Assembly (NCBI GenBank): GCA_002049455.2
Contig: KV918924.1
Coordinates: forward strand, 101,536 to 165,535
DNA from: Porphyra umbilicalis
Lineage: Eukaryota; Rhodophyta; Bangiophyceae; Bangiales; Bangiaceae
DNA: 64,000 bases
Direction: 5' to 3'
Program-made: the position numbers and the translations under genes
Notes under the pieces: generated by a model
Told to the model about the DNA's origin: nothing
What the model saw: the letters and a program-made list of their open reading frames with translations, nothing else
Databases searched by the model: none
Shown: one piece after another, positions 53,469-64,000 of the stretch
Position numbering within the stretch: position 1 is the first letter of the stretch
Layout: each line of letters opens with the position of its first letter

Positions 53469-56400
53469 TCACTCGCTCGTGGAAGGGGACACATCTACGT
53501 GCGCACGACGATACCACTCCGGCCACTTGAACGCTCGCCCCATAGTTTTGTTTTCCCGGTGCATCGCCACAGCGTTTGCCAACGCCTGCTGGTACACGGT
53601 GAACGTGATGAACTGGTTCTGCTTCATCTGCCGGAGGTGGTGCTGCTGGCGGCGGGAAAGGGCGTTGCGCTCCTCGCACGCCGACGTGTTGACGCCGTCG
53701 AGCGACACGTAGGAGTCCGGGTTCATGGCGCACGAGCAGTCGGTGTGGTTTTCGCGCCAGTGAAACCGGTCGCACTTGAGGGAGATGCGCCGCGCAAGGT
53801 AGGGCAGCCGCACCAGCGCCGACTGGAGCGTTGCGCACGCGAAGTCGTTGATGATCGTCGACGGCTGCTCTACAAACCGCTGCGCAACAAGCTCCAGCGG
53901 CATCCGCTGGCTCTCGGACCCCGTCAACACCATGACGCCGACGCACTTGGGGTGCGCACAGCTACAGAAGACGCCGACGGTGCCGCCCGTGTGCGTCTTT
54001 ACCTGGCCCATTTCGTGCTTGCACGACGGCAGGCCCGTGTTTGCCGTCGACGCGCCCGAAAAGCACGGCATCGGCCGCAGGACGGGTAGGCCAGGCGCCC
54101 AAACGCCAGTCCGCAGGTTGTCGTCTCGCTGGTCCTTGTACTCGCCGTACACGGACCGGTAGGCCACCACAGACGCTGGAGGCAGCAGCCACGCTCTGGT
54201 GTACTCCCTGTGCGAGAAGGTGTGGAAAGGGTGCACCGATGCCATGTGCCCCCTCAACGCGCGTAACTCCTCGTCCTTGAGGGCTTCCGCGCCGTCCGCG
54301 TCGCAGACCCACTAGTCGTACTCGGCGATCCGCCTCTTCAGACCGCACAACACGTCCGCCAGAAGCACACGCAGGTGAGGGTGAGCGTCAAGGCCGGGGC
54401 CCAAGCACGCAACGGCGCCACGGAGCAGGCGCTGCTCGGCGACGGCGGTCATCCACAAGACGGTGGCGAGGGCGGGCACTGAAAAGCTCTCTGATCGCAA
54501 CACGGCGACCAGCTCATCAACCTCAACCCACGACCCTTGCGGCGCCCACACAACGGCGGGGTCGACCACAATGGCGCGCACAAACTCCATCACCTTCAGC
54601 GCGGACGCCGCTGTGCTTGGGATGTACGGCAGCAGCGGCAGGCTCAAGTTAAGCAGCCGCTCCGCGCCCATGGCGCCGCCCGTCGACGCCAGAGCCGGCT
54701 CCTCCAGTGCCTCCCCGTAGTTGAGGATCGGCGCATCGCGCTCCTAAACACCATTGGCGGGCTTGGGGATTGGCCGCGGCAAGTCAAAGCCATTGTCATC
54801 CTCACTGTCCAAGACGTCGGAGCCCGTGGAGTGCTCGCTTGAAGAGGACGACGCATTCCCCGACAAGCGCTCGACCACCTGGCGCGCGCGCTTCTTCCCG
54901 CGCTTCTTGTCTGGCGCTTGCAGCTTTGCGTCGTGCGGCGTCGAGCCGTCGCCACCTTGAGAGACCACCGCCGCGGAAGAGGATGCGGCCGGCTGCCGCG
55001 CCACGTCGACGACAATCTTGTGCACCCGCCGCATGAGGGCGGCCGGCACACGGCGTCGGAGATCGGCCGCTGCTGCCTCAATCGTCAAGGCGATTTTCCT
55101 TGCCGCCGTCTGCACGTCGAACGCCCCCCGGAAAAATGCCACCAGCTCCTCCGACGCTCCCCCGTCCACCATCGGGTACCATCCCCGCTCCCCTGACCTG
55201 CCCTTCATGTGCGGCTAGTCACCCGCAAACGACTTCTCGACGCCATCGACGACGACGTTGCCCAACAGCAGCGCCAAGGCCATCACATGGCCGCGCATGG
55301 AAGTGACGGTGATGTTCGCGTTGGCCGACTTGGTGGCAACGACCTCCTTTTTGGTCGACAGCGTCGAGCCGATGGCCTTTGACAAGGCGTCGTCGGTGAT
55401 CAGACAGGGCGCGAGCGACGCGTGCGGGACGGCGTGGATCTTGATGTCCGTCCGGTTGAAGGCAATCTTGTACTTCACTCGGTACCCCAGCTGCAGGCCG
55501 TCGAATGACACAATCGCGTAGCTGCCGTCAGGGCGTCGGCACGTCGCGCACGAGACGGTGTCATGCGGCAGGCCTTTGATGACCAACGCGAGGTAGAGCA
55601 GCATCGCCTTGCGCAACACGGTCACCGACCGCATCTCCTTTTGAGCGAGCGGGTACTTGCTCCCCGTGTGGAGCTCCTTGAAGGCCTCCCGCAAGTAGGA
55701 CGCCGAGTGTAGTGAGCTGCCGTTGCGGGAGAGGTTGACTGCCATCTCAAACAAAAACGCCTCCGAGTAGATGGTGTAGCACGAGTGGAAGACCACATCA
55801 CGCGCCTTGCCGTCCAGCAGCACGCGAAAGAGACATTGGTGGCAGCGCCACGTCTCCACCGTAGCCGGCACCACCCCATCCTCAAACTCAACCTTGCCCT
55901 TCTTGTAGTCGATCGGCTTGATAGCCGAGCGCCCGACGAGGCAGTATGGGCACATCGCGCCGGCCGCGTACTGCACGTGGTGGCTCGGGTCGCGCAGCGC
56001 GCGCATATGGAGAGCGCGCTCCTGTTGGGCGACGAGAGGGGGTACGAAATGACGAAGGGCGGCCGACCTGGGCGACCACTTAAAGCGGTTCACCGCCACG
56101 AGCGGCTTGGTGGCGCCGGGAAGGTGCGGCGGCAGCTTCATGGCGCCGGTCGCCTCTTGGTCGTCAATGGCATTCAAACCCGCAAACTCCAGCAGCTGCT
56201 CCTCGTCGCCCTCTTCCTTGTCCACGTCAGAGTCGGAGCTGTCATCCAGCCCCTCCGCTTCCGCCTTGGCGGCCTCCACGGCGGCGGCGGCGTGGCCGCA
56301 CGTGCCGTCGCTTGTCCGGCAGGACAAGCAAATCCACGAGCCGCCGCGTGTGCGGCGCACAGCAGAGAACGGCCAGCTCGTGTTGCCATTCCGCACGACG

Positions 56401-57170
56401 CACGTTTTCTCGCCGTAGAGCACGCCCCGGCCTGCCGCGAGGCGGGAGATCTTTAGAGGCGCGCTGAGCACGAGGAAGAGGTCGGCCATGCTCACTCCCA
56501 TCGCCGACCGCACCTTCTCAAGCGAGTTGACCATCGACGTGCGCATTGAGCAGCCACCGTCGCCGAGGCATCGCTCATCAGCGCTGCAGGAAATCACCAG
56601 CTCCTGCCGCACGAGCGACGCCGTGGACACCAGCAGCTCGTGCTGCCCCTTGCCGTCCCGCGCCCCGAGGCCTCCAAAACGCAGAACGACACCGACGGCG
56701 CCACTCGGAGCCAAATCCCACGCGCGGCCGCGCAAGTCCTTGTAGGTGATGCAGTCAAGCTCGCGGCGCAGCTTCCGCAGCGCCGCCATCGACCGAAAGG
56801 TGTCGGCGCTCGAGTCAAACCGCTCCTGGAGGCTTTGATGGGCCGCGCTCGCAAACATCACGACGAGCACGTTTTCCAGCGACTTGCGCAGCTTCAGCCC
56901 CGAGCCCTCCACCCGTCCAGGCCCCTCGCTCGGCCAGCCGCGGCCGTCGTTCTTGACGGTCGCCGGGTTGAACCCGCTCCCCGGCATGGCCACTTTGGCA
57001 GTGCCCGACAGGATGGCGTTGGCGTTTGAGTGGTCAATTGTGGCGCCGTCGACTCGACGCGTCCTTGTTCTCGCCGTCCGTGACGCCCCTGAGGATGCCG
57101 CCAGCGGTGGTGGGCCTCCCAGTTCCGGGAACAGGGATGACGCCGACGAGTACTCAAACCACACGCCAGT
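53469..57170 (-). pseudogene. KDZ-family transposase with three in-frame TAG codons
   Basis: One minus-strand frame runs from a stop at 57171 down to TGA at 53469, broken only by TAG at 55215-55217, 54744-54746 and 54312-54314. The first ATG in this frame is near 56988; a start at ATG 57202 would need a frame change. Order: N-terminal region with a Cys cluster WICLSCRTSDGTCGH (~56290-56345); acidic linker; CPYCLVGRSAIK and WRCHQCLFRVLL; YAIVSFDGLQLGYRVKY with the first catalytic Asp (~55501); a basic linker (APDKKRGKKRARQVVERL); then STIINDFACATLQSALVRLP with the second Asp (~53850), CDRFHWRENHTDCSC (~53760), and SACEERNALSRRQQHHLR with the catalytic Glu (~53675), followed by MKQNQFITFTVYQQALANA. 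These are the core KDZ motifs. The catalytic triad is split by the TAG codons, so without readthrough the protein is inactive. Length (~1230 codons) is usual for the family. Confidence 0.85.
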
Positions 57171-57466
57171 TTAAACCTCGACGTCACGCGTGCCGCCGCC
57201 ATGCCGCGCAGTAAACGGGGGGGGGGGCGAGCTACCGCCGGCGGCGGCCACGGAACCAGCGGCGGAGAAAACAGCCACAAAAAAGAACGCTAGCCACAGG
57301 GACCACCCTGCGCACCAGCTTGTAGTCACGGCGCTGACAGCGCTCAGCGTCGACGGGTAGCGCACCATGACACGCGTCCGCGTGGGGGGGACGCCCTCAA
57401 GGGCGCCAGGTGCCACAACGACCGCAGTGACCGCGGTGAAGGAGGGAGGGGCTCCGCCAACACGCG

Positions 57467-58060
57467 GCGAGGTGGCGTCGTGCTATGGCCCCTAGCCCCA
57501 GTAACAGCACCGACCGGGAACCAAGAGGGAGGGGAGAAGGAGAGGCACCGACGTGGATGGTCTCGCCGGCGCCGACGCCGACGCCGCCGCCGCAACGGCG
57601 CGGGGAGAGACACCCCCCGCAAGCGGCGTCACGGTCGCGGGGGACGGCCGCCAGACGCAGAAGCGGCACCGACGCGGCGCCAACAACGAGGGGGGGAAGA
57701 GGCGCCCCGATACCGACGGCGGGGGCGACGGCGCGGAGCAGCCGCAACGGCGCTGGAGTAGGCGCCCCCAGCGAGCGGCGTCGCGCTTACGGGGGACGGC
57801 TGCCGCGACGCCGACGGGGCGCCAGAAGCGAGGCGGGGTGGTGTAGCAACGATGCCCACGGCGACGCCCCCGCCGACGGCGACGGCGCCGCCGCGACGGT
57901 GGGGGGGGAAGCGCCCCCAGCGGGCGGCGTCGTGTCCACGAGGGACGGCCACCAGCCCCAGCAGCAGCGCCGAAGGGAAACCCAAGGGGTGGGGAGGTAG
58001 AGTCACGCCGATGCCGGCGGCGGCGGCGGCGACGACGGCGACGGCGGCGGCGCGGCAGTG
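57467..58060. repeat. ~150-bp subterminal tandem repeat of the KDZ element, about four units
   Basis: Degenerate units start near 57467, 57617, 57767 and 57917 with agcggcgtc, gggacggc..cca and a run of cgacggcg. Located between the transposase 5' end and the right terminal repeat; GC-rich, open frames on both strands without domain content. Confidence 0.6.
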
Positions 58061-58389
58061 CGGGGAGGGGCAACAGCGGGGTGCGCGACCGTGGCGGGGT
58101 AGGGCACGGTGGCGTGGTGGCGTCGTGGCGCGGTGGTGGCGGGTCGGATCGGGATCCCCCCCCCTCGGCAGTGGAATAAAGCGCGATTGTGGGGCGCTCG
58201 TGGATGGCCTGGAGCGGCCGCGAGCGGCCAGATCGCGGAGCATTGTTCTCAAATTGCGGCAGACGGCGGAACATTCAATATAATGGATTGGGCAGGCACC
58301 CAGATGAGGCAACCTGAGGAGGTCAAATGATTGGCTCATAGCGCACCACGTGCCAGATCGATCTAGTCGCGAGATAGGCCCTCACAGGC

Positions 58390-58521
58390 CCCCACGGCAT
58401 GCCAAAGTGTCGGGGTCGCCTAACCCCGACAGGCCCCCAGAATGGTCATGTGGGGGGGGGACCCAAAGTGTCGGGGTGCCTCTAGGCCTTGGAAACAGCG
58501 TCGGGGTTTGGAGTGTTTTAC
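58390..58521. repeat. Right terminal inverted repeat of the KDZ element
   Basis: Complement of the left terminus; the outermost ~57 bp (58466-58521) end ...gtcggggtttggagtgtt. Internal direct repeats ccaaagtgtcggggt occur at 58402 and 58463. Confidence 0.85.
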
Positions 58522-58889
58522 CGTGTACTTCAAACGGTGGGCGCGCGTCCCACGTGCGGACCTCACTGGCGGGCAAGACTGGAGCAGAGCAGCGCGCGGC
58601 GGGCGGGCAAGCGCGTCAGCCATACACGCGGCAGCACCAAATCGCAAGCGCGTCTGAGCGCAACGCACGGGAGACTCGCGACTAGAGCAACGACACCCAG
58701 CCGGCCGCAACGCGCTGGGCGCTGTCCCCGCTGACCTGTGGGCGGCGGGCGAAACCCACAGCGCGGCGCGGGCGCCGCCGCCGGCGCGCTGCTGCGGGCA
58801 CACGCCGACGAGGAGCCGCAGCCGCCGCCGGCCAGTCGCGGCGGCGGCACCGCCCCGACCGGCCGCCGCCGACGCTGCGCCGTCGGCCA

Positions 58890-60259
58890 GCGCAGTGCAC
58901 CTCGTTGCTGGATCCACCACAAGCCCGGTTCTGGCTCAAATTGCTCGTTCAGAACTTGCACGACCCCTTGTAAACGCCTCTGTGGAGCGTTTTTCTCGTG
59001 CAAACCATGTTTTCACTTGCATACTTTTGCAGTCGAGCATTTTACACCGACTTTTTGGATGCATCAGAAGCGTCTCTGGAAGCGCCTCCTATGATGTTCA
59101 GGGCCATAGTGTGAATGCCCGTATGCAAACGTACGCAGATGCTCAACAAGCGCGTGCGAGCTCTCCCGTTCTCTCAACGAGGTGTTTCTGCGATTTCTGC
59201 ACGCTTGCATTAGGAGACCCTTGTCGGGGCGCGTGTATTAAGTCGAGCACGGGTGTTGAGGTGCTGCACGAGTACCGGGTTTTCACACTTAGCTCCCCCT
59301 TCTCTGCGACTTGACAGTATTTACTACCAGCCACCGGAGCGGCAACTGTCCCTCCGTGAACGACGAAAGGGAATGGTCTCGGTATTGTGAACTCACTTCC
59401 CACCAAGTTCTGTGACAATTGCCAAAGAACTGTGCATCCCGTGCGGAGAAAGCGGGTTCCGACGCCCCCCATCCCGGGGGTTGCGGAGCTTGCGGCACGA
59501 TATCCGCGTCGCTCTGCCGACTCTGTGCCGGTTACCCACTGCTGTTGCCATTCTCCACCTTTGTTACCGTGCTTCCCGGCCGCCGGCCTGTGCTTGCGCC
59601 AGTGGCGGCTACGGCAGCGTCGGCTACCTCCCGCTGCGACAGCCACCGCCGCTGCGGCGACCGAGCCGCCCGTGTGGCGGCTGCACCCCCGCCACCTCCG
59701 CCATGGGCCCGCCCCGCGTGGCGGCCACGCACCCGCCACCCCCGCCCTGCCCCCCCCCGCTGGCTCTGCCCCACCTTGCCACCTGCTCCACCGCCCATCC
59801 CGCTGCGATGACCACCGCCGCTGCGGAGACCGAGCCGCCTGCGTGGCGGCCGCACCCCCGCCACCTCCACCAACGCCCCCCCACCCCCCCCCCGCGCTGG
59901 CACTGCCCCGCCCCGCCACGTGCTCCACCGGCCCTCCCGCTGGCTGACCTCCCCGATGTCCTCCATCGTCGCCCCACCGTACCAGCACTACGTATTTCTT
60001 GCCCTACTCGGCACAGATCCGGCACTGAGCACCGCACCCGTTTAGTGCATCAAGTCGCACTTGTAAGAACTTGAGCGGACTTCATAGAGCTCTTAATCAC
60101 GCCCTAATCTCGTCGCCAGCACGCCACAACGAGTTTTTTGGACGGGATACGAGCAAACACTCCCAGCGTGCGAGCAGGAGCCCGTTTTCAACGAGCGTTT
60201 ACGAGCAATTTGGGCCAGAACCGGGCTCGTGGTGGATCCAGCAACGAGGTGCACTGCGC
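58890..60259. mobile_element. 1.37-kb inverted-repeat element, no coding capacity recognised
   Basis: Ends gcgcagtgcacctcgttgct at 58890 and the complement finishing at 60259, paired over about 60 bp (…ggatccaccac.agcccggttctggc.caaattgctcgt). The interior has a ~165-180-bp GC-rich duplication (ccaccgccgctgcgg.gaccgagccgcc at ~59640 and ~59810). No transposase-like motif and no clear target duplication. Confidence 0.68.
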
Positions 60260-60394
60260 AGGCGGCGGGCGCGCCCGAGCCCCCTCCGTCCGCGGTCGCC
60301 CCACCCGCCGCGCCCCCATCGCACAGTAGTTCAAATTCCGGGCAAAAGAGCCGATACAAGATATTTCTGGGAGCAGAGGCCAAAATAGCTTGTA

Positions 60395-60525
60395 CAGTGC
60401 GTTCTCGTTATAAGAGACAGCTGATTCGGCTCAATATGAAGAAAAAGTGGCCCACACGGACTGGAATGGAAGACTCGCGACCCATATTCTTTTGTAATTG
60501 ATTCTCTTATAACGAGAACGCACTG
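60395..60525. mobile_element. Tc1/mariner-pogo type MITE (131 bp)
   Basis: CAGTGCGTTCTCGTTATAAG at the left end and its exact complement at the right end (inverted repeats of ~23 bp), flanked by TA at 60393-60394 and 60526-60527. CAGT termini plus a TA duplication are typical of pogo/Tc1-mariner MITEs. Nearly perfect ends suggest recent insertion. Confidence 0.92.
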
Positions 60526-60527
60526 TA

Positions 60528-61469
60528 TGGCCTCTGGGTCAGATCTTGTCAGGCCTTGTTTCAGACTACGCAGGTGCCAATGACGAACTATCTCTGGTGG
60601 ACAGGCTCTGGTCAGTTTGTTGGATCGGCAATCCGAGGAAGGCTCGGCTGACAGATCTCTGTCACGCTCGCCACGTGACTGGCGTCAAGCCGATGGTCTG
60701 TCGGGCGCCCTCGCGGGCGCCGGCGGTTGGCGTAGCTGGGGGTGGAGTGGGCAGATATGCTGAGCAGAGCAGATCTACTGAGCCCACTCCACCCCCCGCC
60801 ACGGCAACCGCCCATCGACCAACAGCCACCACCCCCCCACGTGCTACGGAGCCTCTCTCCCGCACCCCCCAGTCGTCGCTGACTGGGTTTCTCCCCCGTT
60901 TTGGGATCCCACCGGGTCGGCGCGACCATACACACTCTAAACTCTCTGGCTCGCAGCCGTCCACCCATCCGTGGTCGCTGCGTGACCACCCCAACCGCTC
61001 CGTACCCCTCTTTGTGTCCCCCTCGCCCCCTGTCCCCACCCGCCCACCATCTCCCTCGCATGTGTCACCCAGCAGCTTGCCGACGATCCCCCTCTTGAGC
61101 CCGCCACCTATTCCGCATCACCGGTCGCTGCCCCCCCCTCGGTCGCTACCCCCCCCTCCTTCCCCCGGTATTCGTCGTCGGCTGCGTACGTCGTCCTGCT
61201 TACGCCTTCTCTGCACCTGTATGTGGTGAGCCTTTGCACTGTCGCTGTGTCATGAGAGTGTAAATGGTGTTTGTGTGTGGGAGTGTTGACTGCATGGGCC
61301 GGGTGGACATCATGCGCTACGGTGCCTGGCCGCTGAGCGGCCAGCCCTCTGATCACGCGTCTGACCGCTGCTATATGTCATGCTCACTCCTTTTCGTCGT
61401 GCTCTGGCTGGCGTTGGTGGTTTTTTTTTCTTACGGCAAACGGCGTGCGGTTGCTGCAAAGGCAGTGGG
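60528..61469. other. No gene recognised
   Basis: Mixed composition; an imperfect inverted repeat (tggagtgggca...ctcagcagagcagatctactgagcccactcca) lies at ~60749-60791. Open frames are Pro/Ser-rich without domain content. Confidence 0.4.
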
Positions 61470-61665
61470 GAGAATGTCGGGTTTGGCGGGGGGTAGCGGG
61501 GGTGAAGGGGTTGAAGGGGGTGCAGGGGTGGTGGCGCTGCCGGGGGTGTGGTATTGGCGGGGTTGGCGGGGTGCGGGGGTGGAGGGGTAGGCAGGAGTGC
61601 AGGAGTGGCGGGGTTGGCGGGGGTGCGGGAGCGGCGGGGTTGGCGGGGATGCGGACGGGAAGCGT
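61470..61665 (+). repeat. G-rich minisatellite (gcggggttggcggggg-type)
   Basis: About 12 imperfect 15-21-bp units with GGGG tracts on the + strand. Many spaced G runs make G-quadruplex formation likely. No coding function evident. Confidence 0.75.
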
Positions 61666-62690
61666 TCATAGGCAGGAGCTACTACTGTAAGAACATATGC
61701 TGCACAGAGCAATCATTGAAGAGCTCTGGTTGAAGAGCCTGGTCGAGAGTGAGGCCCAGAGCTTGTGTTGGCTCTGGGGCAAGATCTTGTCAGCTATATG
61801 AAATCGAGTACAGTGCTGCAAGTTCTATTTTTTCATTGCGGTGGCAAGACGACCAGAGCTTGAGGCCGAGAGATTAAAATCGGATATTCTCATCCGATTC
61901 TTGAACTCCTGTGCGTCTGCGCCGCCGGCGCGTCCGCCTCGGCGTGGCGCGGCAGCTACGGTGCGTCTGGGCAGACGCGGCGCCGACGCTGATGGCGGCC
62001 GTGTGCCCCCACGCCGCCGCCGCGGGTGCCACCGGCGCGGCTAGGTCCGCGCGGCGGGCGCGGCGCCGTTCGGTGTGCCGCCAATGCGACGCGTCCGCTG
62101 GGGGAAAGACTCTGGGACCAGACGCGCACACTCCAAGGGTGGCGCGCGGATCGCCCGCCGGTGGGACCGTGGTCGCTCTCTGCGGGCGCGGTGGCTGTGA
62201 GGGGGGGTGGGGGGCGGGCCGAGGCGGCTGCTGGTTCTGTTTTTGTACTTTGCTTCAGTACGCTCGGTAACTGGCACGATTTGTGTCGCCGCGCCGTCGC
62301 GCCTCGGCGGCGCGGCCGCCACGTCATCCTTGCTGACAAGCCAGCAGGCGGGCGTCGCCCGAGGACGCGGCGTGCGCGGGCGATCGGCGGCGCTGCCGCC
62401 CAATTCGACGCCCCGCGCCCGCTCGGGCTGTACCCGCTGTCGGCTCGTGCGTGGCGGGGGACGCACGGCGGGACGCACTGCCGCGCTCCGCGCCGCGTCA
62501 CTGCGCTTTCCACTCGGCGGCACACTGCCGCCGCTGCCGCCTGCGGGGGGGGGGACGCGCCCACGCCCCCCTCTACGGGGGGGGCGCGACGCCACCCACG
62601 CCTGAACCTGCTTGTGTTGGGGGGGAAGCACGCCCCTGCCTTTGGCGTGCTCCCCCCCTCCTATGTACCTGTCGATGAGGGCGGCGGCCG
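61666..62690. other. No gene recognised
   Basis: 61700-61900 is moderate in GC; 61905-62690 is very GC-rich with open frames on both strands and no domain content. It lies upstream of the DIRS terminal-repeat remnant and may be a diverged part of it. Confidence 0.35.
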
Positions 62691-62691
62691 G

Positions 62692-62800
62692 CCGGACGGT
62701 ACAAGACCGGCCACGCCGCCGCCCACTGCCGCGCCTCTTCGGGCGTCAGCGTCCATCTCTTCTCGCGCGTCGCCCTCCCACCCGCCTCGACGCGACCACT
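62692..62800 (+). repeat. Remnant of the DIRS/Ngaro A-type terminal repeat
   Basis: cggtacaagaccg.c...cgtcagcgtccatctcttctcgcg matches the 3' part of A1/A2 (cggtacaagaccgccgc...cggcagcgtccagttcttctcgcg) with substitutions. At ~63002-63030 a ggcacaccatcctccctgtcgctggtta segment weakly resembles repeat B. No coding region remains, so this is a decayed solo terminus of a related element. Confidence 0.5.
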
Positions 62801-63041
62801 GCCGCGGCTGAAGCACAGGGAGTATTGCGGCCAACCTCTTCTTTATGCAGCGGCGCCCGTTCCGACTTGTATCGGTGCAGGCGCCCGCCTTTGTATGCAT
62901 CTCCGTGCTTTTTTCCAAGACCCGCCCCGGCAACGGGGCAGGCAACCGGGGGACTACTGAGAGGACCCGGTCTAATCTTGTAGCTATAAATTCACGTCTC
63001 TGGCACACCATCCTCCCTGTCGCTGGTTACACGCCGTGAGG

Positions 63042-63896
63042 CAGGGTTGTCAGCGTTTGGTTTGGTTTGCCAAACATGAACGGAATTCAACCTGATTCAC
63101 TTGAAAGCTGGAGCGTTCAGGTTGAACGCAACATGTCAAAGACCGTACTTGTTTCGCGTAATACTTAGTGTGCCACGCTTAATATGGTTGAGATTGTGCT
63201 TGGGGAAGTCGGGTTGTCTGACTCGAGCTCCATCGAGCTTGAGTCGCCAAGCCGATGTAGCGTGTCCATAGCAGGCCTGCTGCAGTCCCGGCGACAGAGC
63301 CCTGCTTGCCTGCCCCACCATCGCGACACAATCCAAACGACTGGTACGAGCCGACGCCGGGGCGACGACGTTGACAACCGCCTGGGCCTCCGCGCAGTAA
63401 CGGAGACAGGGGGACCAAACAGAAAGGACCAAACACCGATACGTGTAGACGGGGCGATGAGGGCGAGTGGATGCCCCGTTCTCCGAGAAGCAGCTTGCTG
63501 CACTCCACGCGATCCTGGGTGCGACCACGACCCATCCATCCTCCAGCCAAATAGGCTAAGATTCACGCACACGTTAACAGCAGATGAATCGATCTACGTA
63601 CTCAGCGCGTAGGGTGCTACACAGCCGATTGGCAACAGTTGACATGAAGGAGGGTCTGGGAGCAGAACTCTCAGCGCGACTGACCTGCAGGGGGTATGGC
63701 AACGAGGCAGTCAGAGCGGCCGCACAGCGCCGAACCACCTGGCTGATCAATTTGAAGTTGTCTACGAAAGCTCCTGTCTGCCCGGCCAATTAATAATAAA
63801 TACAACCAAGTCGTTTGTCATTTGGTTTGGTTTGTTTCTTGAAATCAACCTGATTCATCGAACCATCTGTAGATTCAACATGAACTTACAACCCTG
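63042..63896. mobile_element. Non-autonomous hAT element (855 bp)
   Basis: Ends CAGGGTTGT and ACAACCCTG, flanked by a perfect 8-bp duplication CCGTGAGG (63034-63041 and 63897-63904). Subterminal copies of tttggtttggttt and caacctgattca occur near both ends. Interior frames show no hAT transposase. Distinct from the hAT copy at 4132 in all but the CAGGG start. Confidence 0.93.
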
Positions 63897-64000
63897 CCGT
63901 GAGGACAAAATGGGCGACCAAGCATGTGTACTTACTCTCCTGCCTAAATTTGAAAAAACTGACGCATCAATTAATTTGATACGTTCTTTGTGACGTGAAT

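Larger units (their letters stand above)
46804..58529. mobile_element. 11.7-kb KDZ (Kyakuja-Dileera-Zisupton) transposon with Ulp1 gene
   Basis: Inverted terminal segments are at 46813-46870 and 58466-58521: aacactcc.aa.ccccgacgctg.ttccaaggcctagaggca.cccgacactttggg, with repeated cgacactttgg/tgtcgggg motifs further in. A near-identical 8-bp sequence, TCAAACG(A/G), lies just outside at 46796-46803 and 58530-58537; KDZ elements make 8-bp duplications, but here it is a few bases off one end and so only suggestive. Cargo: Ulp1/C48 protease gene (+) and KDZ transposase (-), converging. Nonsense codons in both genes suggest a dead or dying copy. Confidence 0.78.

Noticed and set aside
29381-55217. 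Nuclear genetic code with UAG (or UAR) as sense
   Set aside because: Suggested by in-frame TAG/TAA in transposon genes. However TGA also interrupts frames (44086, 5984), TAG ends the Harbinger ORF1 and the MYB gene, and TAA follows natural-looking acidic or basic C-termini. Transposon decay explains all cases more simply.
1-64000. rRNA and tRNA genes
   Set aside because: No rRNA core sequences and no convincing tRNA T-arm or anticodon arrangement were noticed when reading both strands. A dedicated scan was not possible.

Overview
The window is nuclear DNA of a very GC-rich eukaryote, probably a plastid-bearing protist. The evidence is long G/C homopolymers, Ala/Gly/Pro/Arg-rich proteins, a VIPP1/IM30-like protein with a transit-peptide-like leader, and a dense set of eukaryotic transposons. 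There are no bacterial operons, and I recognise no rRNA or tRNA gene. The species cannot be named from the sequence; a haptophyte, chlorarachniophyte, stramenopile or other GC-rich alga would all fit.

Layout. 1-~8450: most of a PIF/Harbinger element (left end outside the window) with a DDE transposase (+), a 143-bp palindromic minisatellite, and a converging Myb/NAM-like ORF1 (-) that is split by a 956-bp hAT element with a perfect 8-bp target duplication. 9653-18518: six tandem copies of a 1.53-kb unit; five carry a 236-bp TA-flanked MITE and the sixth is the natural empty site. 18519-22250: extremely GC-rich cellular DNA with an alpha/beta hydrolase (+) and a VIPP1/PspA-like gene (-), both with frame breaks in homopolymers. 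23600-31540: a foldback repeat, a minisatellite and an inverted-repeat transposon (called family R here) into which a 5.8-kb DIRS/Ngaro-type tyrosine-recombinase retrotransposon has inserted. 32816-35550: a cellular R2R3-MYB gene (-). 35760-37286: more family R, including an uninterrupted paralogue of the DIRS insertion site.

37776-46778 is a 9-kb DNA transposon bounded by terminal inverted repeats. It carries a Plavaka-like (CMC/EnSpm-group) transposase (+) and an unrecognised ~720-aa coiled-coil acidic protein (-). About 15 bp further on lies an 11.7-kb KDZ (Kyakuja-Dileera-Zisupton) element, ~46804-58529, with a Ulp1/C48 cysteine-protease gene (+) and a KDZ transposase (-). 58890-63896 holds smaller inverted-repeat elements, a pogo/Tc1-type MITE, a DIRS terminal-repeat remnant and a second hAT element with a perfect 8-bp TSD.

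Almost every transposon gene is close to intact but carries one to a few isolated nonsense codons or frameshifts, so the families look recently active and now decaying. Only three genes look cellular: the hydrolase, the VIPP1-like gene and the MYB gene. Gene ends and introns are uncertain because splicing and homopolymer lengths cannot be checked here.
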